Shown here piece after piece: positions 1 to 7,159 of a stretch of DNA of 10,416 nucleotides; position 1 is the first letter of the stretch, and every line of letters begins with the position of its first letter. A model generated the notes under the pieces. The model saw only the letters and a program-made list of their open reading frames with translations, had not been told where the DNA came from and ran no database searches. The stretch covers positions 10,348 through 20,763 of the forward strand of contig PMBW01000297.1 in the NCBI GenBank assembly GCA_003153075.1, written 5' to 3'. A program made the position numbers and the translations under genes. The DNA is from Dehalococcoidia bacterium (GTDB lineage Bacteria; Chloroflexota; Dehalococcoidia; Dehalococcoidales; Fen-1064).

Positions 1-1605
1 GAAATCGTCCTCAGAACCAGTGACGATGTTACTAATTTTGACCCGTATTACGCCGCACAACTTGTGACTGTTATGGGTGGATGGATGGAGCCTTTGTTCG
101 GAGACGACTGGACATTAGACCCGTCAATATTCGATTATAAGTTACCTGTGGTTGACTTCAACTTAAAGAAAGGCCGCCTGGCGGAAAGATGGGAGTTCAC
201 AGACGCCAGTACTTTTGTTGTTTATCTCCGAAAAGGAATCCACTGGCAGGATATACCTCCGGTCAATGGCCGTGAACTGACTGCTGATGACATAGTTTTC
301 CACTATGGTCGTCAGTATGGCGTCGGCGGTGGTTTCACGAAACCCAGCCCATATGCCTACACTACTCAATCCATCGTATCGGCAACCGCCATTGATAAGT
401 ACACGATCGTTTTTAAGCATAATATATCCAACCCTCCGCAAATATTGATCAATATGCAGATGAATGCGGAATGTATCGAGGCGCCCGAGGCTGTAAAATT
501 ATGGGGAGATGTCAGAGATTGGCATCATGCCATCGGTACCGGACCTTTTATGTTAAAAGATTTTGTCCCCGGTAGCTCGGCGACCATGGTTAAAGTTAAC
601 AATTACTGGGACCATGATGAACGTTATCCAAAGAACCAATTGCCATATGCGGATTCGATGAAAATATTAATAATACCTGACCTGAGCACTTCCCTGGCAG
701 CAATGCGTACCGGTAAGATCGATATCCTGACCCCGGTTTCGGCTGATACGGGTCTAACACTTAAGAATACTGACCCTAAAATATTACAGATTAGCCTCCC
801 TGCCAGTACAGCTAATACTATCGATCCGAGAAACGACGTCAAACCTTTTAATGATATCAGGGTCCGAAAAGCGCTACAGATGGCAATAGACCTCCCGACA
901 ATAGCTAAAACCTATTACCTCGGCCGCCTTGATCCGATTCCCTCCTCACTAACTTCGATATATCAGGATGGCGGCGGTTTCCCATATCAGCAATGGCCGC
1001 AAGACCTGAAGGACGAGTATGCCTACAACCCAACCGCAGCTAAAAAGCTTCTGGCTGATGCCGGTTATCCCACCGGGTTTAAGACTAACATCGTTGTTGA
1101 TAGCGCGGCAGATTTGAATTTGTTGCAGATCGTAAAATCCTATTATTCCGATATTGGTATCGATATGACGATCAAACCAATGGATACTACCTCCTGGGTG
1201 GTTTTTGTGATGACCAACCACAGCCATGATCAATTGGCTCAACGCGGAACCGGCGCACTTGGGCAAACTCAAACCGCAACAGCTCAACTTAATCGCTTCA
1301 GGACCGGAGTGAGATACAACTATTGCTTGGTTACTGACTCATTTATTGATAAGACATATGATAAAGGTATTGCCACCACTGATCCAAACGAGTTGGCAAA
1401 ACTACTTAGAGACGAAAATGAGTATATAGCGCGACAACATCTCTGTGTATCCTTGTTGACAGTAGTACAATATGCTCTCTGTCAGCCGTGGCTTAAAGCT
1501 TACAACGGTCAAGCAAATTCGACGGGTAACAATGCTCTGCAGATGAGCTTCTATGAGGCACGGTTTTGGATCGACCAAAGTATAAAAAAGTCCATGGGAC
1601 ACTAA
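1..1605 (+). CDS. ABC transporter substrate-binding protein, SBP_bac_5 family (5'-truncated by window edge)
   Basis: The frame is open from base 1 and ends at TAA 1603-1605, giving 534 visible residues. The first residues (EIVLRTSDDVTNFDPYYAAQ) align with residues 83 onward of the paralogue at 2773, so about 82 residues (signal peptide, lipobox and linker) should lie upstream. The GTG at 64 is internal and not the start. SBP_bac_5 proteins capture peptides, oligosaccharides or other solutes outside the membrane for an ABC importer. Family features seen: an LAE-W-F----FVV-LRKG-HWQD block, the GTGPF-LKDF block, NYWDHDERYPKNQLPYAD, RTGKID and a RVRKALQMAID block. It shares its C-terminal WID-KKSMGH ending and the WPQDLKDEYAYNPTAAKKLL block with the two paralogues downstream. 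The substrate cannot be told from sequence. Family assignment is confident. Confidence 0.93.
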   Translation, partial: EIVLRTSDDVTNFDPYYAAQLVTVMGGWMEPLFGDDWTLDPSIFDYKLPVVDFNLKKGRLAERWEFTDASTFVVYLRKGIHWQDIPPVNGRELTADDIVFHYGRQYGVGGGFTKPSPYAYTTQSIVSATAIDKYTIVFKHNISNPPQILINMQMNAECIEAPEAVKLWGDVRDWHHAIGTGPFMLKDFVPGSSATMVKVNNYWDHDERYPKNQLPYADSMKILIIPDLSTSLAAMRTGKIDILTPVSADTGLTLKNTDPKILQISLPASTANTIDPRNDVKPFNDIRVRKALQMAIDLPTIAKTYYLGRLDPIPSSLTSIYQDGGGFPYQQWPQDLKDEYAYNPTAAKKLLADAGYPTGFKTNIVVDSAADLNLLQIVKSYYSDIGIDMTIKPMDTTSWVVFVMTNHSHDQLAQRGTGALGQTQTATAQLNRFRTGVRYNYCLVTDSFIDKTYDKGIATTDPNELAKLLRDENEYIARQHLCVSLLTVVQYALCQPWLKAYNGQANSTGNNALQMSFYEARFWIDQSIKKSMGH

Positions 1606-1668
1606 GTTTTGAAATATATTAATGAAACCTGTTCAAAGTATCGGGTAGTTGAAGAAGGATAACGGCGC

Positions 1669-1677
1669 AGGAAAGGA
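1669..1677 (+). promoter_or_regulatory. Ribosome binding site that favours the ATG at 1687
   Basis: The purine run AGGAAAGGA ends 9 nt before ATG 1687. A TTG at 1684 is in the same frame but lies only 6 nt away and is a poorer codon, so the ATG is preferred. Confidence 0.5.
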
Positions 1678-1686
1678 TAAGAATTG

Positions 1687-2637
1687 ATGGACGAAAATAA
1701 AACAGGATTTATCAGGACGATCGCTGAAGCCAATGTACCCAACGGCCCCAAGGAAGGCCATCCGGGTAATCAGGGTGTTCATTTTATGAAAGCGCCCGGA
1801 AAATACATATCTTGCGGCTTAAATAAAATTCAACCGCAAGGCGGGATTGAAGAACATTACCACGAATTTAACAGTGAGATGACCGTTTATGATCATGTTT
1901 ATTATGTGCTTTCCGGTCGAATTCGGGCTAATGTCGGAGCTAACGAACGTGTGATTGGCGCCGATACTTTGATCTATTGCCCTTCGAGCATGAGACACTC
2001 CATTACTAATGTCGGTAAAGGGCTGGCCAAAGTCCTGGTAATCAGTGGCTTCGGTGAAAAAGCCAGGATGGGTCCCCCGGTATACTCTAAAATTCCCAGC
2101 GGAGATTTAAATGCGCATCCGTGGAAACTGGCAAGTGAAGTAAAAAAACCAGCTGTAAAAGATAAAAGAACCGGATACATAATGACCGTCAAAGAAGCGC
2201 TGCGTGGAACCGGGGCGGAGGGGCATCCCGGTAATCAAGGGTATAGCTATTTACGCACGAATACCGCGGCCTCTCCGGCAGGCAAGGAACCGTCAATGCA
2301 TGTATCGCTGGGTCTGAATAAAATACAACCGGGCGGCGGTATTGAAGAGCATTACCACGAGTTCAGTGATGAGGAGCCGATCTTCGACCATATCTACTAT
2401 GTTATTTCGGGCCGGATTAAGGCGAATGTGGGAGATGTGGAAAGAACCGTTGGCGCTGATAGTTATATCTATTGTCCTTCCAATATCCGGCATTCAATAA
2501 CCAATGCCGGCGACGGACCTGCAAAGCTATTGCGAATGAGCGGTTCAGCCGAGGGGAAAAAGATGGGTGGTCCTGTATACTCTAAAATGCCCAGTGGGGA
2601 TTTGGGCGTGATGCCGTGGAAGGTTGCAGGCCCGTAA
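1687..2637 (+). CDS. Tandem two-domain (bicupin) metal-binding protein
   Basis: The protein has 316 residues, no signal peptide and no membrane segment, so it is probably cytoplasmic. It is an internal duplication. Half 1 is about residues 6-148 and half 2 about 162-314, and each carries EGHPGNQG, GLNKIQP, a GGIEEHYHEF motif 1, a GRI-ANVG turn, a GAD--IYCPS--RHSITN motif 2 and a VYSK-PSGDL-PWK tail. Motif 1 gives H57/H59 and H222/H224; motif 2 gives H104 and H269. The position 7 residues before the motif-1 glycine, normally Glu, is His in both halves (H70, H235), although E64 and E229 sit at the usual distance after the HxH. This is enough to predict a metal-binding bicupin, as in dioxygenases, isomerases or sugar-binding cupins, but not a reaction. 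It lies 81 nt after the first SBP gene and 135 nt before the second, on the same strand, which suggests co-function. TTG 1684 is an alternative start. Confidence 0.85.
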   Translation: MDENKTGFIRTIAEANVPNGPKEGHPGNQGVHFMKAPGKYISCGLNKIQPQGGIEEHYHEFNSEMTVYDHVYYVLSGRIRANVGANERVIGADTLIYCPSSMRHSITNVGKGLAKVLVISGFGEKARMGPPVYSKIPSGDLNAHPWKLASEVKKPAVKDKRTGYIMTVKEALRGTGAEGHPGNQGYSYLRTNTAASPAGKEPSMHVSLGLNKIQPGGGIEEHYHEFSDEEPIFDHIYYVISGRIKANVGDVERTVGADSYIYCPSNIRHSITNAGDGPAKLLRMSGSAEGKKMGGPVYSKMPSGDLGVMPWKVAGP

Positions 2638-2772
2638 AATGCGGGTAATTTCAAACTAAAATGGATCAAATTCAAGAATGAGGCCGGCTTTACTGAATAT
2701 GAAAAGGATTTTTCAAAAATGAGATTGTAGTCAATTTACCAGCAGTATTCCATTAGGATTGGAGGAGGGCCA
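2638..2772 (+). other. Intergenic region between cupin and second SBP gene
   Basis: The 135-nt spacer has an AT-rich first half and, from 2735, the conserved leader block shared with the next SBP gene. The cupin frame stays open for 30 codons after its TAA, up to TAG 2728-2730. No convincing terminator is visible, so read-through transcription from the cupin gene is possible. Confidence 0.5.
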
Positions 2773-2830
2773 ATGAAAAGAGGAATTGCCTGGATAGCGC
2801 TAACTGTTCTCATGACGTCGTCTCTGGTTT
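2735..2830 (+). repeat. Direct repeat, copy 1: leader, RBS and signal-peptide codons of SBP gene 2
   Basis: This 96-bp block matches 4678-4773 at a constant offset of 1943 with a single mismatch (T at 2754, C at 4697). It covers 38 nt of untranslated leader, including the strong ribosome binding site GGAGGAGGG at 2761-2769, and the first 19 codons (MKRGIAWIALTVLMTSSLV). Identity stops abruptly just before the lipobox. Confidence 0.97.
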
Positions 2831-4647
2831 CAACCTCATGTACCGGTTCAACGGCCACAATTACAAAATCCACGACTCAGATCTCGATTCCACCCACATC
2901 CATTACGTCCACCGCTCCGAAAACAATCGCCTCCAGTGTACCTTCACCCACTTCCCCCTCCACCACGACCGCTGCGGGACACTGGTGGGACAAGCTTGGT
3001 AAGCCGCAATACGGTGGCGATATGATCCTTCGAATAAATAGGAATATCGTCAATTTTGACCCGTATTTTACAGCACAACTTACCGCAGTTGAAAACATGT
3101 GGTTGGAAAAACTGTTTGCGGATGACTGGACCCTGGACCCTGCAGTATTTGATTACAGGATAGACTTCCGTCCTCCCGATTACATTAAGGGTCTGCTGGC
3201 AGAAAGCTGGGAGTTTACCGAAGCGGGCACTTTTGTGGTACATTTGCGCAAAGGAGTCAATTGGCAGAATATTCCGCCGTTAAATGGACGAGAGTTGACT
3301 GCCGACGACGTGTCCTATCACTACGACCGGCTTTATGGGCTCGGTCATGGCTTTAGTAAACCATCTCCGTTTCAAGCATCGGTTGTTGCCTTTCAATCCC
3401 TGTTATCGGTAACTGCCACCGAAAGATACACAGTTGTTTTTAAATGGAAAACACAAAACCCCGAGGTCATATTAGAGGCACTGCAGGGATCGCTTTCCAA
3501 TGCCGATATTGCAGCGCGTGAAGCGGTGGAGAAATGGGGAGATGTCAGTGATTGGCACAATGCCATCGGCACCGGGGCATTTATTTTAAAAGATTTCGTT
3601 TCCAGCAGTTCGGCAACGCTGGTCAAAAATCCCAACTACTGGGGATATGATGAGCGTTATCCGCAGAACAGGCTTCCTTATATCGACACCTTTATTTATC
3701 TGATAATTCCTGACGATGCCACGGCTTTGGCGGCATTGCGCACCGGCAAGATTGACGCTATGGACGGGCTTTCGCTTCAACAGTCCCGGTTATTACAGAA
3801 ATCAAACCCTGAAATGCTGCAAATTACCGCTCCTGTCGCCAACTGTCCATCTATCGACCCTCGGAACGACCTGGCGCCTTTTAAAGACATACGAGTCCGA
3901 AAGGCCATGCAGATGGCGATCGACCTGCCAACCTTAAATAAAACATATTATGACGGTTTTAGTGACCCCTCTCCTTCCACTTTAACCTCAAACTACATGA
4001 AAGGGTGGGGGTGGCCGTATAATCTTTGGCCTCAAGATCTTAAGGATGAGTATGCTTATAATCCAACCGCGGCAAAAAAACTCCTGGCTGATGCGGGCTA
4101 TCCGGGTGGTTTCAAAACCAACGTGGTTGCTGAGGCGACGGTGGATATGGATTTACTACAGATAGTCAAGTCCTATTTTGCTGCTGTTGGTATAGACATG
4201 GAGATCCGGTCTATGGATTCTGCCTCGTGGACGACTTTTGTGCAAGTAGGCCACAAGCAGGATGCTCTGGCTATGCGTGTTGTCGCCTCTCTTGGTGAAG
4301 CATATGAACCAATGAGACAGTTTAGTCGGTTTCAGACCGGATACACTACTAATTGGCTAATGCTTAGCGATCCGGTTTTTGATGCCTTCTATACGAAAGC
4401 TAATGCAGCGAATAGCGTGGATGACATAAAGAAAGTGCTGAAAGATACAAATGAATACGTCGCGCGACAGCATATCGCCATATCCCTGATTCAAAACAAC
4501 CTCTTCAGCCTTTATCAACCATGGTTTAAAGGTTACAACAGTCAAAATTTCTCGATCTCCGGGGCATCGGGAGGTCCTCATTACGTTGGTTTCTATGCTG
4601 CGCGATTCTGGATCGACGAGAAATTAAAAAAGAGTATGGGAAAATAG
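2773..4647 (+). CDS. ABC transporter substrate-binding lipoprotein, SBP_bac_5 family (paralogue 2)
   Basis: The product has 624 residues. It would be an extracytoplasmic, membrane-tethered binding protein for a peptide- or oligosaccharide-type ABC importer. Residues 1-22 form a signal peptide (KR charge, then a hydrophobic IAWIALTVLM core) before C23. The lipobox reads S-T-S-C, lacking the usual Leu at -3, whereas the next paralogue has L-A-S-C. Residues 24-69 are a Ser/Thr/Pro-rich tether of low complexity. The mature SBP fold starts near WWDKLGKPQYGG (71-82) and runs to the end, with GTGAFILKDF, NPNYWGYDERYP, RTGKIDAMDG and RVRKAMQMAID blocks. ATG 2773 follows GGAGGAGGG, so the start is secure. 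The gene lies 68 nt before paralogue 3. The ligand is unknown, and no permease or ATPase lies nearby in the window. Confidence 0.95.
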   Translation: MKRGIAWIALTVLMTSSLVSTSCTGSTATITKSTTQISIPPTSITSTAPKTIASSVPSPTSPSTTTAAGHWWDKLGKPQYGGDMILRINRNIVNFDPYFTAQLTAVENMWLEKLFADDWTLDPAVFDYRIDFRPPDYIKGLLAESWEFTEAGTFVVHLRKGVNWQNIPPLNGRELTADDVSYHYDRLYGLGHGFSKPSPFQASVVAFQSLLSVTATERYTVVFKWKTQNPEVILEALQGSLSNADIAAREAVEKWGDVSDWHNAIGTGAFILKDFVSSSSATLVKNPNYWGYDERYPQNRLPYIDTFIYLIIPDDATALAALRTGKIDAMDGLSLQQSRLLQKSNPEMLQITAPVANCPSIDPRNDLAPFKDIRVRKAMQMAIDLPTLNKTYYDGFSDPSPSTLTSNYMKGWGWPYNLWPQDLKDEYAYNPTAAKKLLADAGYPGGFKTNVVAEATVDMDLLQIVKSYFAAVGIDMEIRSMDSASWTTFVQVGHKQDALAMRVVASLGEAYEPMRQFSRFQTGYTTNWLMLSDPVFDAFYTKANAANSVDDIKKVLKDTNEYVARQHIAISLIQNNLFSLYQPWFKGYNSQNFSISGASGGPHYVGFYAARFWIDEKLKKSMGK

Positions 4648-4677
4648 ATTTCAGCCGGTAATTATCGTAATTAACAT

Positions 4678-4773
4678 TTTACCAGCAGTATTCCATCAGG
4701 ATTGGAGGAGGGCCAATGAAAAGAGGAATTGCCTGGATAGCGCTAACTGTTCTCATGACGTCGTCTCTGGTTT
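4678..4773 (+). repeat. Direct repeat, copy 2: leader, RBS and signal-peptide codons of SBP gene 3
   Basis: Second copy of the 96-bp block at 2735-2830, differing at one base (4697). It starts 30 nt after the stop of SBP gene 2 and includes the same GGAGGAGGG (4704-4712) and the same 19 first codons. The flanks on both sides are unrelated or strongly diverged, so the block is sharply bounded. Confidence 0.97.
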
Positions 4774-6593
4774 TAGCATCGTGCGCAACTTCAACTACAA
4801 CATCGACAACGACAAAATCAGCGACAGCGGCGCCCTCTACTGTGACCATCTCAGCCACTTCGATCGCCTCCACCCCTGCCACGACCAGGGTCACCACCGC
4901 TTCAAGTACCCTGCCGACAGGCAATTGGTGGGAAAAACTTGGTACCCCGCAATACGGCGGAGAAATGGTCATCCGTTATAACAAAGATATCGTAACCTGG
5001 GATCCTTATTTTGCCGATACACCGTTGAACATCATCAGCGCTTGGATGGAATCCTTGTTCACGGATGACTGGACAATGGATCCCGCAGTATTTGGCTATA
5101 AAGTTAGTTTCCGGCCCAGTGAATACGTGAAAGGCTACATCGCTGAAACCTGGGAATTTACCGACCAAACTACTTTGACTATCCATCTACGGCATGGTAT
5201 CCACTGGCAGGATATATCGCCTGCTAACGGCCGTGAATTCACGTCTGCAGATGTAGTCTGGCAGTATAATTGGCTGTTTGGACTTGGTGGGGGCTATACT
5301 AAACCCAGTCCATACCAGGCTTCGGTAGCTAATTTCAAACAACTGCAATCGGTGGTTGCGCCGGACAACTATACCGTAAAATTCAAGTGGACTACCCCTA
5401 ATCCGGAATTGATATTAGAGACGTTACAATCTGCGCAGGCAACCTCCGCCCATCTGTGCAACCGTGAAGCGGTAGAAAAATTTGGAGACCTGAATGATTG
5501 GCATCATGCCATCGGCACCGGACCGTTTATTTTAAAGGATTTTGTTTCGGGCAGCTCAGCAGCTATGGTTAAGAATCCTAATTATTGGGGATATGATGAG
5601 CGCTACCCGAAGAATAAACTGCCGTACATCGATCAACTGAAGATCCTCATCATTCCTGACGATGCTACAGCGCTGGCAGGGATACGCACCGGCAAAATTG
5701 ACGGAATGGATAGAAATACACTTGCGCAAGTTCAATCAATTCAAAAATCTAATCCCGAAATCCTGCAGCTTTCTATACCGCCTTCATACGCCGGTACCGT
5801 AGACCCGCGGAATGACAAGGCGCCCTACAATGACATTCGGGTCCGCAAAGCAATACAGATGGCGATAGATCTGCCAAGCATCGCGAAATCCTATTATCAG
5901 GGATCTGCAGATCCCTATCCTTCCACATTAATCTCGAGTTACCTCACGGGTTGGGGATATTCGTATACCGATTGGCCGCAGGATCTGAAAGACGAGTATG
6001 CTTATAACCCGACCGCGGCAAAAAAGCTGTTAGCGGAAGCTGGTTTTGCAACCGGGTTTAAAACCAACGTGATTGCGGATTCTACTTCGGATCTGGACTT
6101 GCTGCAGATAGTCAAGTCCTATCTCCTTGCCGTCGGTATCGACATGGATATCCGGACGATGGATGCTGCAACCTGGTCATCTTACGTCAGGACGGCGCGT
6201 AAAGCTGATCAGTTAGCTTATGCCGCTAATGGGTCGCTGGCCTTTACCTTTGAACCACTCAGAGCGCTCAACCGGTTTGTAACAGACTACACAACAAACT
6301 GGTGTATGGTTAATGATCCTGTTTTTAATGGCTTTGCAACTAAATCTCTGGCCTCAAGCAATATGGATGAGATAAAAAGAATAGTCAGGGATGCAAATGA
6401 ATATGTCGCAAGGCAGCATTTCGTATTGTCCCTGCTTCAACCAACGTATTTTGCGCTCTACCAGCCGTGGTTAAAGGGTTATAACGGGCAATTCCATTCG
6501 ATTTCCGGATCATCTTCCGGCACCATGCTGCTCGGATTCTATCCGGCCAGATTCTGGATCGACCAGAAATTGAAGAAGAGCCTGGGGCATTGA
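4716..6593 (+). CDS. ABC transporter substrate-binding lipoprotein, SBP_bac_5 family (paralogue 3)
   Basis: The product has 625 residues. The signal peptide (1-22) ends in a canonical lipobox L20-A21-S22-C23, so lipid anchoring at C23 is well supported. Residues 24-69 are a Thr/Ser/Ala tether that aligns in length but not in sequence with that of paralogue 2. The binding domain begins near WWEKLGTPQYGG (71-82) and contains GTGPFILKDF, NPNYWGYDERYPKN, RTGKIDGMD, RVRKAIQMAID and the WPQDLKDEYAY block, ending in WIDQKLKKSLGH. As in its paralogues it should present a peptide- or oligosaccharide-like ligand to an ABC permease. The residues around 290-360 and 490-530 vary most among the three, suggesting different ligand ranges (inference). 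It is the last gene of the + strand cluster and is followed by a hairpin terminator. Confidence 0.95.
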   Translation: MKRGIAWIALTVLMTSSLVLASCATSTTTSTTTKSATAAPSTVTISATSIASTPATTRVTTASSTLPTGNWWEKLGTPQYGGEMVIRYNKDIVTWDPYFADTPLNIISAWMESLFTDDWTMDPAVFGYKVSFRPSEYVKGYIAETWEFTDQTTLTIHLRHGIHWQDISPANGREFTSADVVWQYNWLFGLGGGYTKPSPYQASVANFKQLQSVVAPDNYTVKFKWTTPNPELILETLQSAQATSAHLCNREAVEKFGDLNDWHHAIGTGPFILKDFVSGSSAAMVKNPNYWGYDERYPKNKLPYIDQLKILIIPDDATALAGIRTGKIDGMDRNTLAQVQSIQKSNPEILQLSIPPSYAGTVDPRNDKAPYNDIRVRKAIQMAIDLPSIAKSYYQGSADPYPSTLISSYLTGWGYSYTDWPQDLKDEYAYNPTAAKKLLAEAGFATGFKTNVIADSTSDLDLLQIVKSYLLAVGIDMDIRTMDAATWSSYVRTARKADQLAYAANGSLAFTFEPLRALNRFVTDYTTNWCMVNDPVFNGFATKSLASSNMDEIKRIVRDANEYVARQHFVLSLLQPTYFALYQPWLKGYNGQFHSISGSSSGTMLLGFYPARFWIDQKLKKSLGH

Positions 6594-6611
6594 GTTTCAA
6601 TTTACAAGAAA

Positions 6612-6646
6612 ATAAAAGCGGCCGGGGAGTTCCCGGCCTCTTTTAT
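6612..6646 (+). terminator. Rho-independent terminator of the SBP cluster
   Basis: A GGCCGGG / CCCGGCC stem (6620-6626 with 6632-6638, loop GAGTT) is extended past one mismatch by G6618-C6640 and a run of A-T pairs (AAAA 6614-6617 with TTTT 6641-6644). It lies 19 nt after the stop of SBP gene 3. The flanking A and T runs mean it could also stop transcription coming from the opposite strand. Confidence 0.88.
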
Positions 6647-6721
6647 AGTTATTATTACGGGCCCCGAAAGGGCATGATTGATATAGATATTTAACGGGAA
6701 ACCGTTTTATCGAATCCTGTA

Positions 6722-6751
6722 AAAAGTTAAAAGCGCCCGTTTTTAACTTTT
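6722..6751 (-). terminator. Probable terminator of the kinase-regulator operon
   Basis: A perfect 11-bp inverted repeat (AAAAGTTAAAA 6722-6732 with TTTTAACTTTT 6741-6751) encloses an 8-nt GC-rich loop, 15 nt downstream of the response regulator stop on the - strand. The 3' arm supplies the U-rich tail. The stem is AT-only apart from one G-C pair, so it is weaker than the one at 6612-6646. Confidence 0.55.
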
Positions 6752-6766
6752 CGTCCGAGTGTCCAA

Positions 6767-7144
6767 CTAACCCTTTTTACCGTTGTCCTTTATATATTTT
6801 TTTGCCAGAAGAACCAGGTCCTTGGGTTTGATCGGTTTACTGACGTATTCGGCAACATCAAAAGGCACCGGCTGGCCCAGCGGTGATTCTACGTAAGAGG
6901 TGATCGCCACCACGGGGATTTTAGCGATCGCCATATCCCGGTTAAATTCATCGGCAAACAAAAAGCCGTCCATCACCGGCATCATTACATCCAGCAAAAT
7001 CAGGTCGGGTTTTTCTTTCCTTGCCTGTGCCAGTCCTTCTTTTCCATTCGCGGCCAGAATAACTTTATAGCCCTCCCGGTCGAGTACCCCTTTCATTACC
7101 GCAGCCAGATCTGCATCATCGTCGATAACAAGTATCTTAGCCAT
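6767..7144 (-). CDS. Single-domain response regulator (CheY-like receiver)
   Basis: The 125-residue protein is a lone receiver domain. The acidic pocket is D8-D9-D10, the phosphoacceptor is D52 in the LLDVMMPVMDG motif, and T82 and K103 (SKP) complete the conserved switch set. No DNA-binding or enzymatic output domain follows; the protein ends a few residues after the last helix in a Lys-rich tail. It would therefore act by protein-protein contact or as a relay intermediate. ATG 7144-7142 is preceded by AGGAGGG (7158-7152) at 7 nt spacing. It begins 15 nt after the stop of the histidine kinase gene, so the two are almost certainly co-transcribed and cognate partners. Confidence 0.95.
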   Translation of the reverse strand: MAKILVIDDDADLAAVMKGVLDREGYKVILAANGKEGLAQARKEKPDLILLDVMMPVMDGFLFADEFNRDMAIAKIPVVAITSYVESPLGQPVPFDVAEYVSKPIKPKDLVLLAKKYIKDNGKKG

Positions 7145-7159
7145 CTGATATCCCTCCTT

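Noticed and set aside
949..1287. 112-codon open frame on the - strand inside SBP gene 1
   Set aside because: Antisense to a clearly conserved coding region, with no start signal; similar antisense frames occur in all SBP genes here.
1606..1686. Possible separate promoter or leader repeat in front of the cupin gene
   Set aside because: The spacer lacks the 96-bp leader block and shows no convincing promoter boxes or terminator; co-transcription with SBP gene 1 is simpler.
2630..2645. CCCG/CGGG mini-hairpin around the cupin stop codon
   Set aside because: Only four base pairs with no T-run after it; not a credible terminator.
4659..4673. TAATTA-TCG-TAATTA inverted repeat between SBP genes 2 and 3
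   Set aside because: Six-base AT-only arms in an AT-rich spacer are expected by chance, and the matching position before SBP gene 2 has no equivalent.
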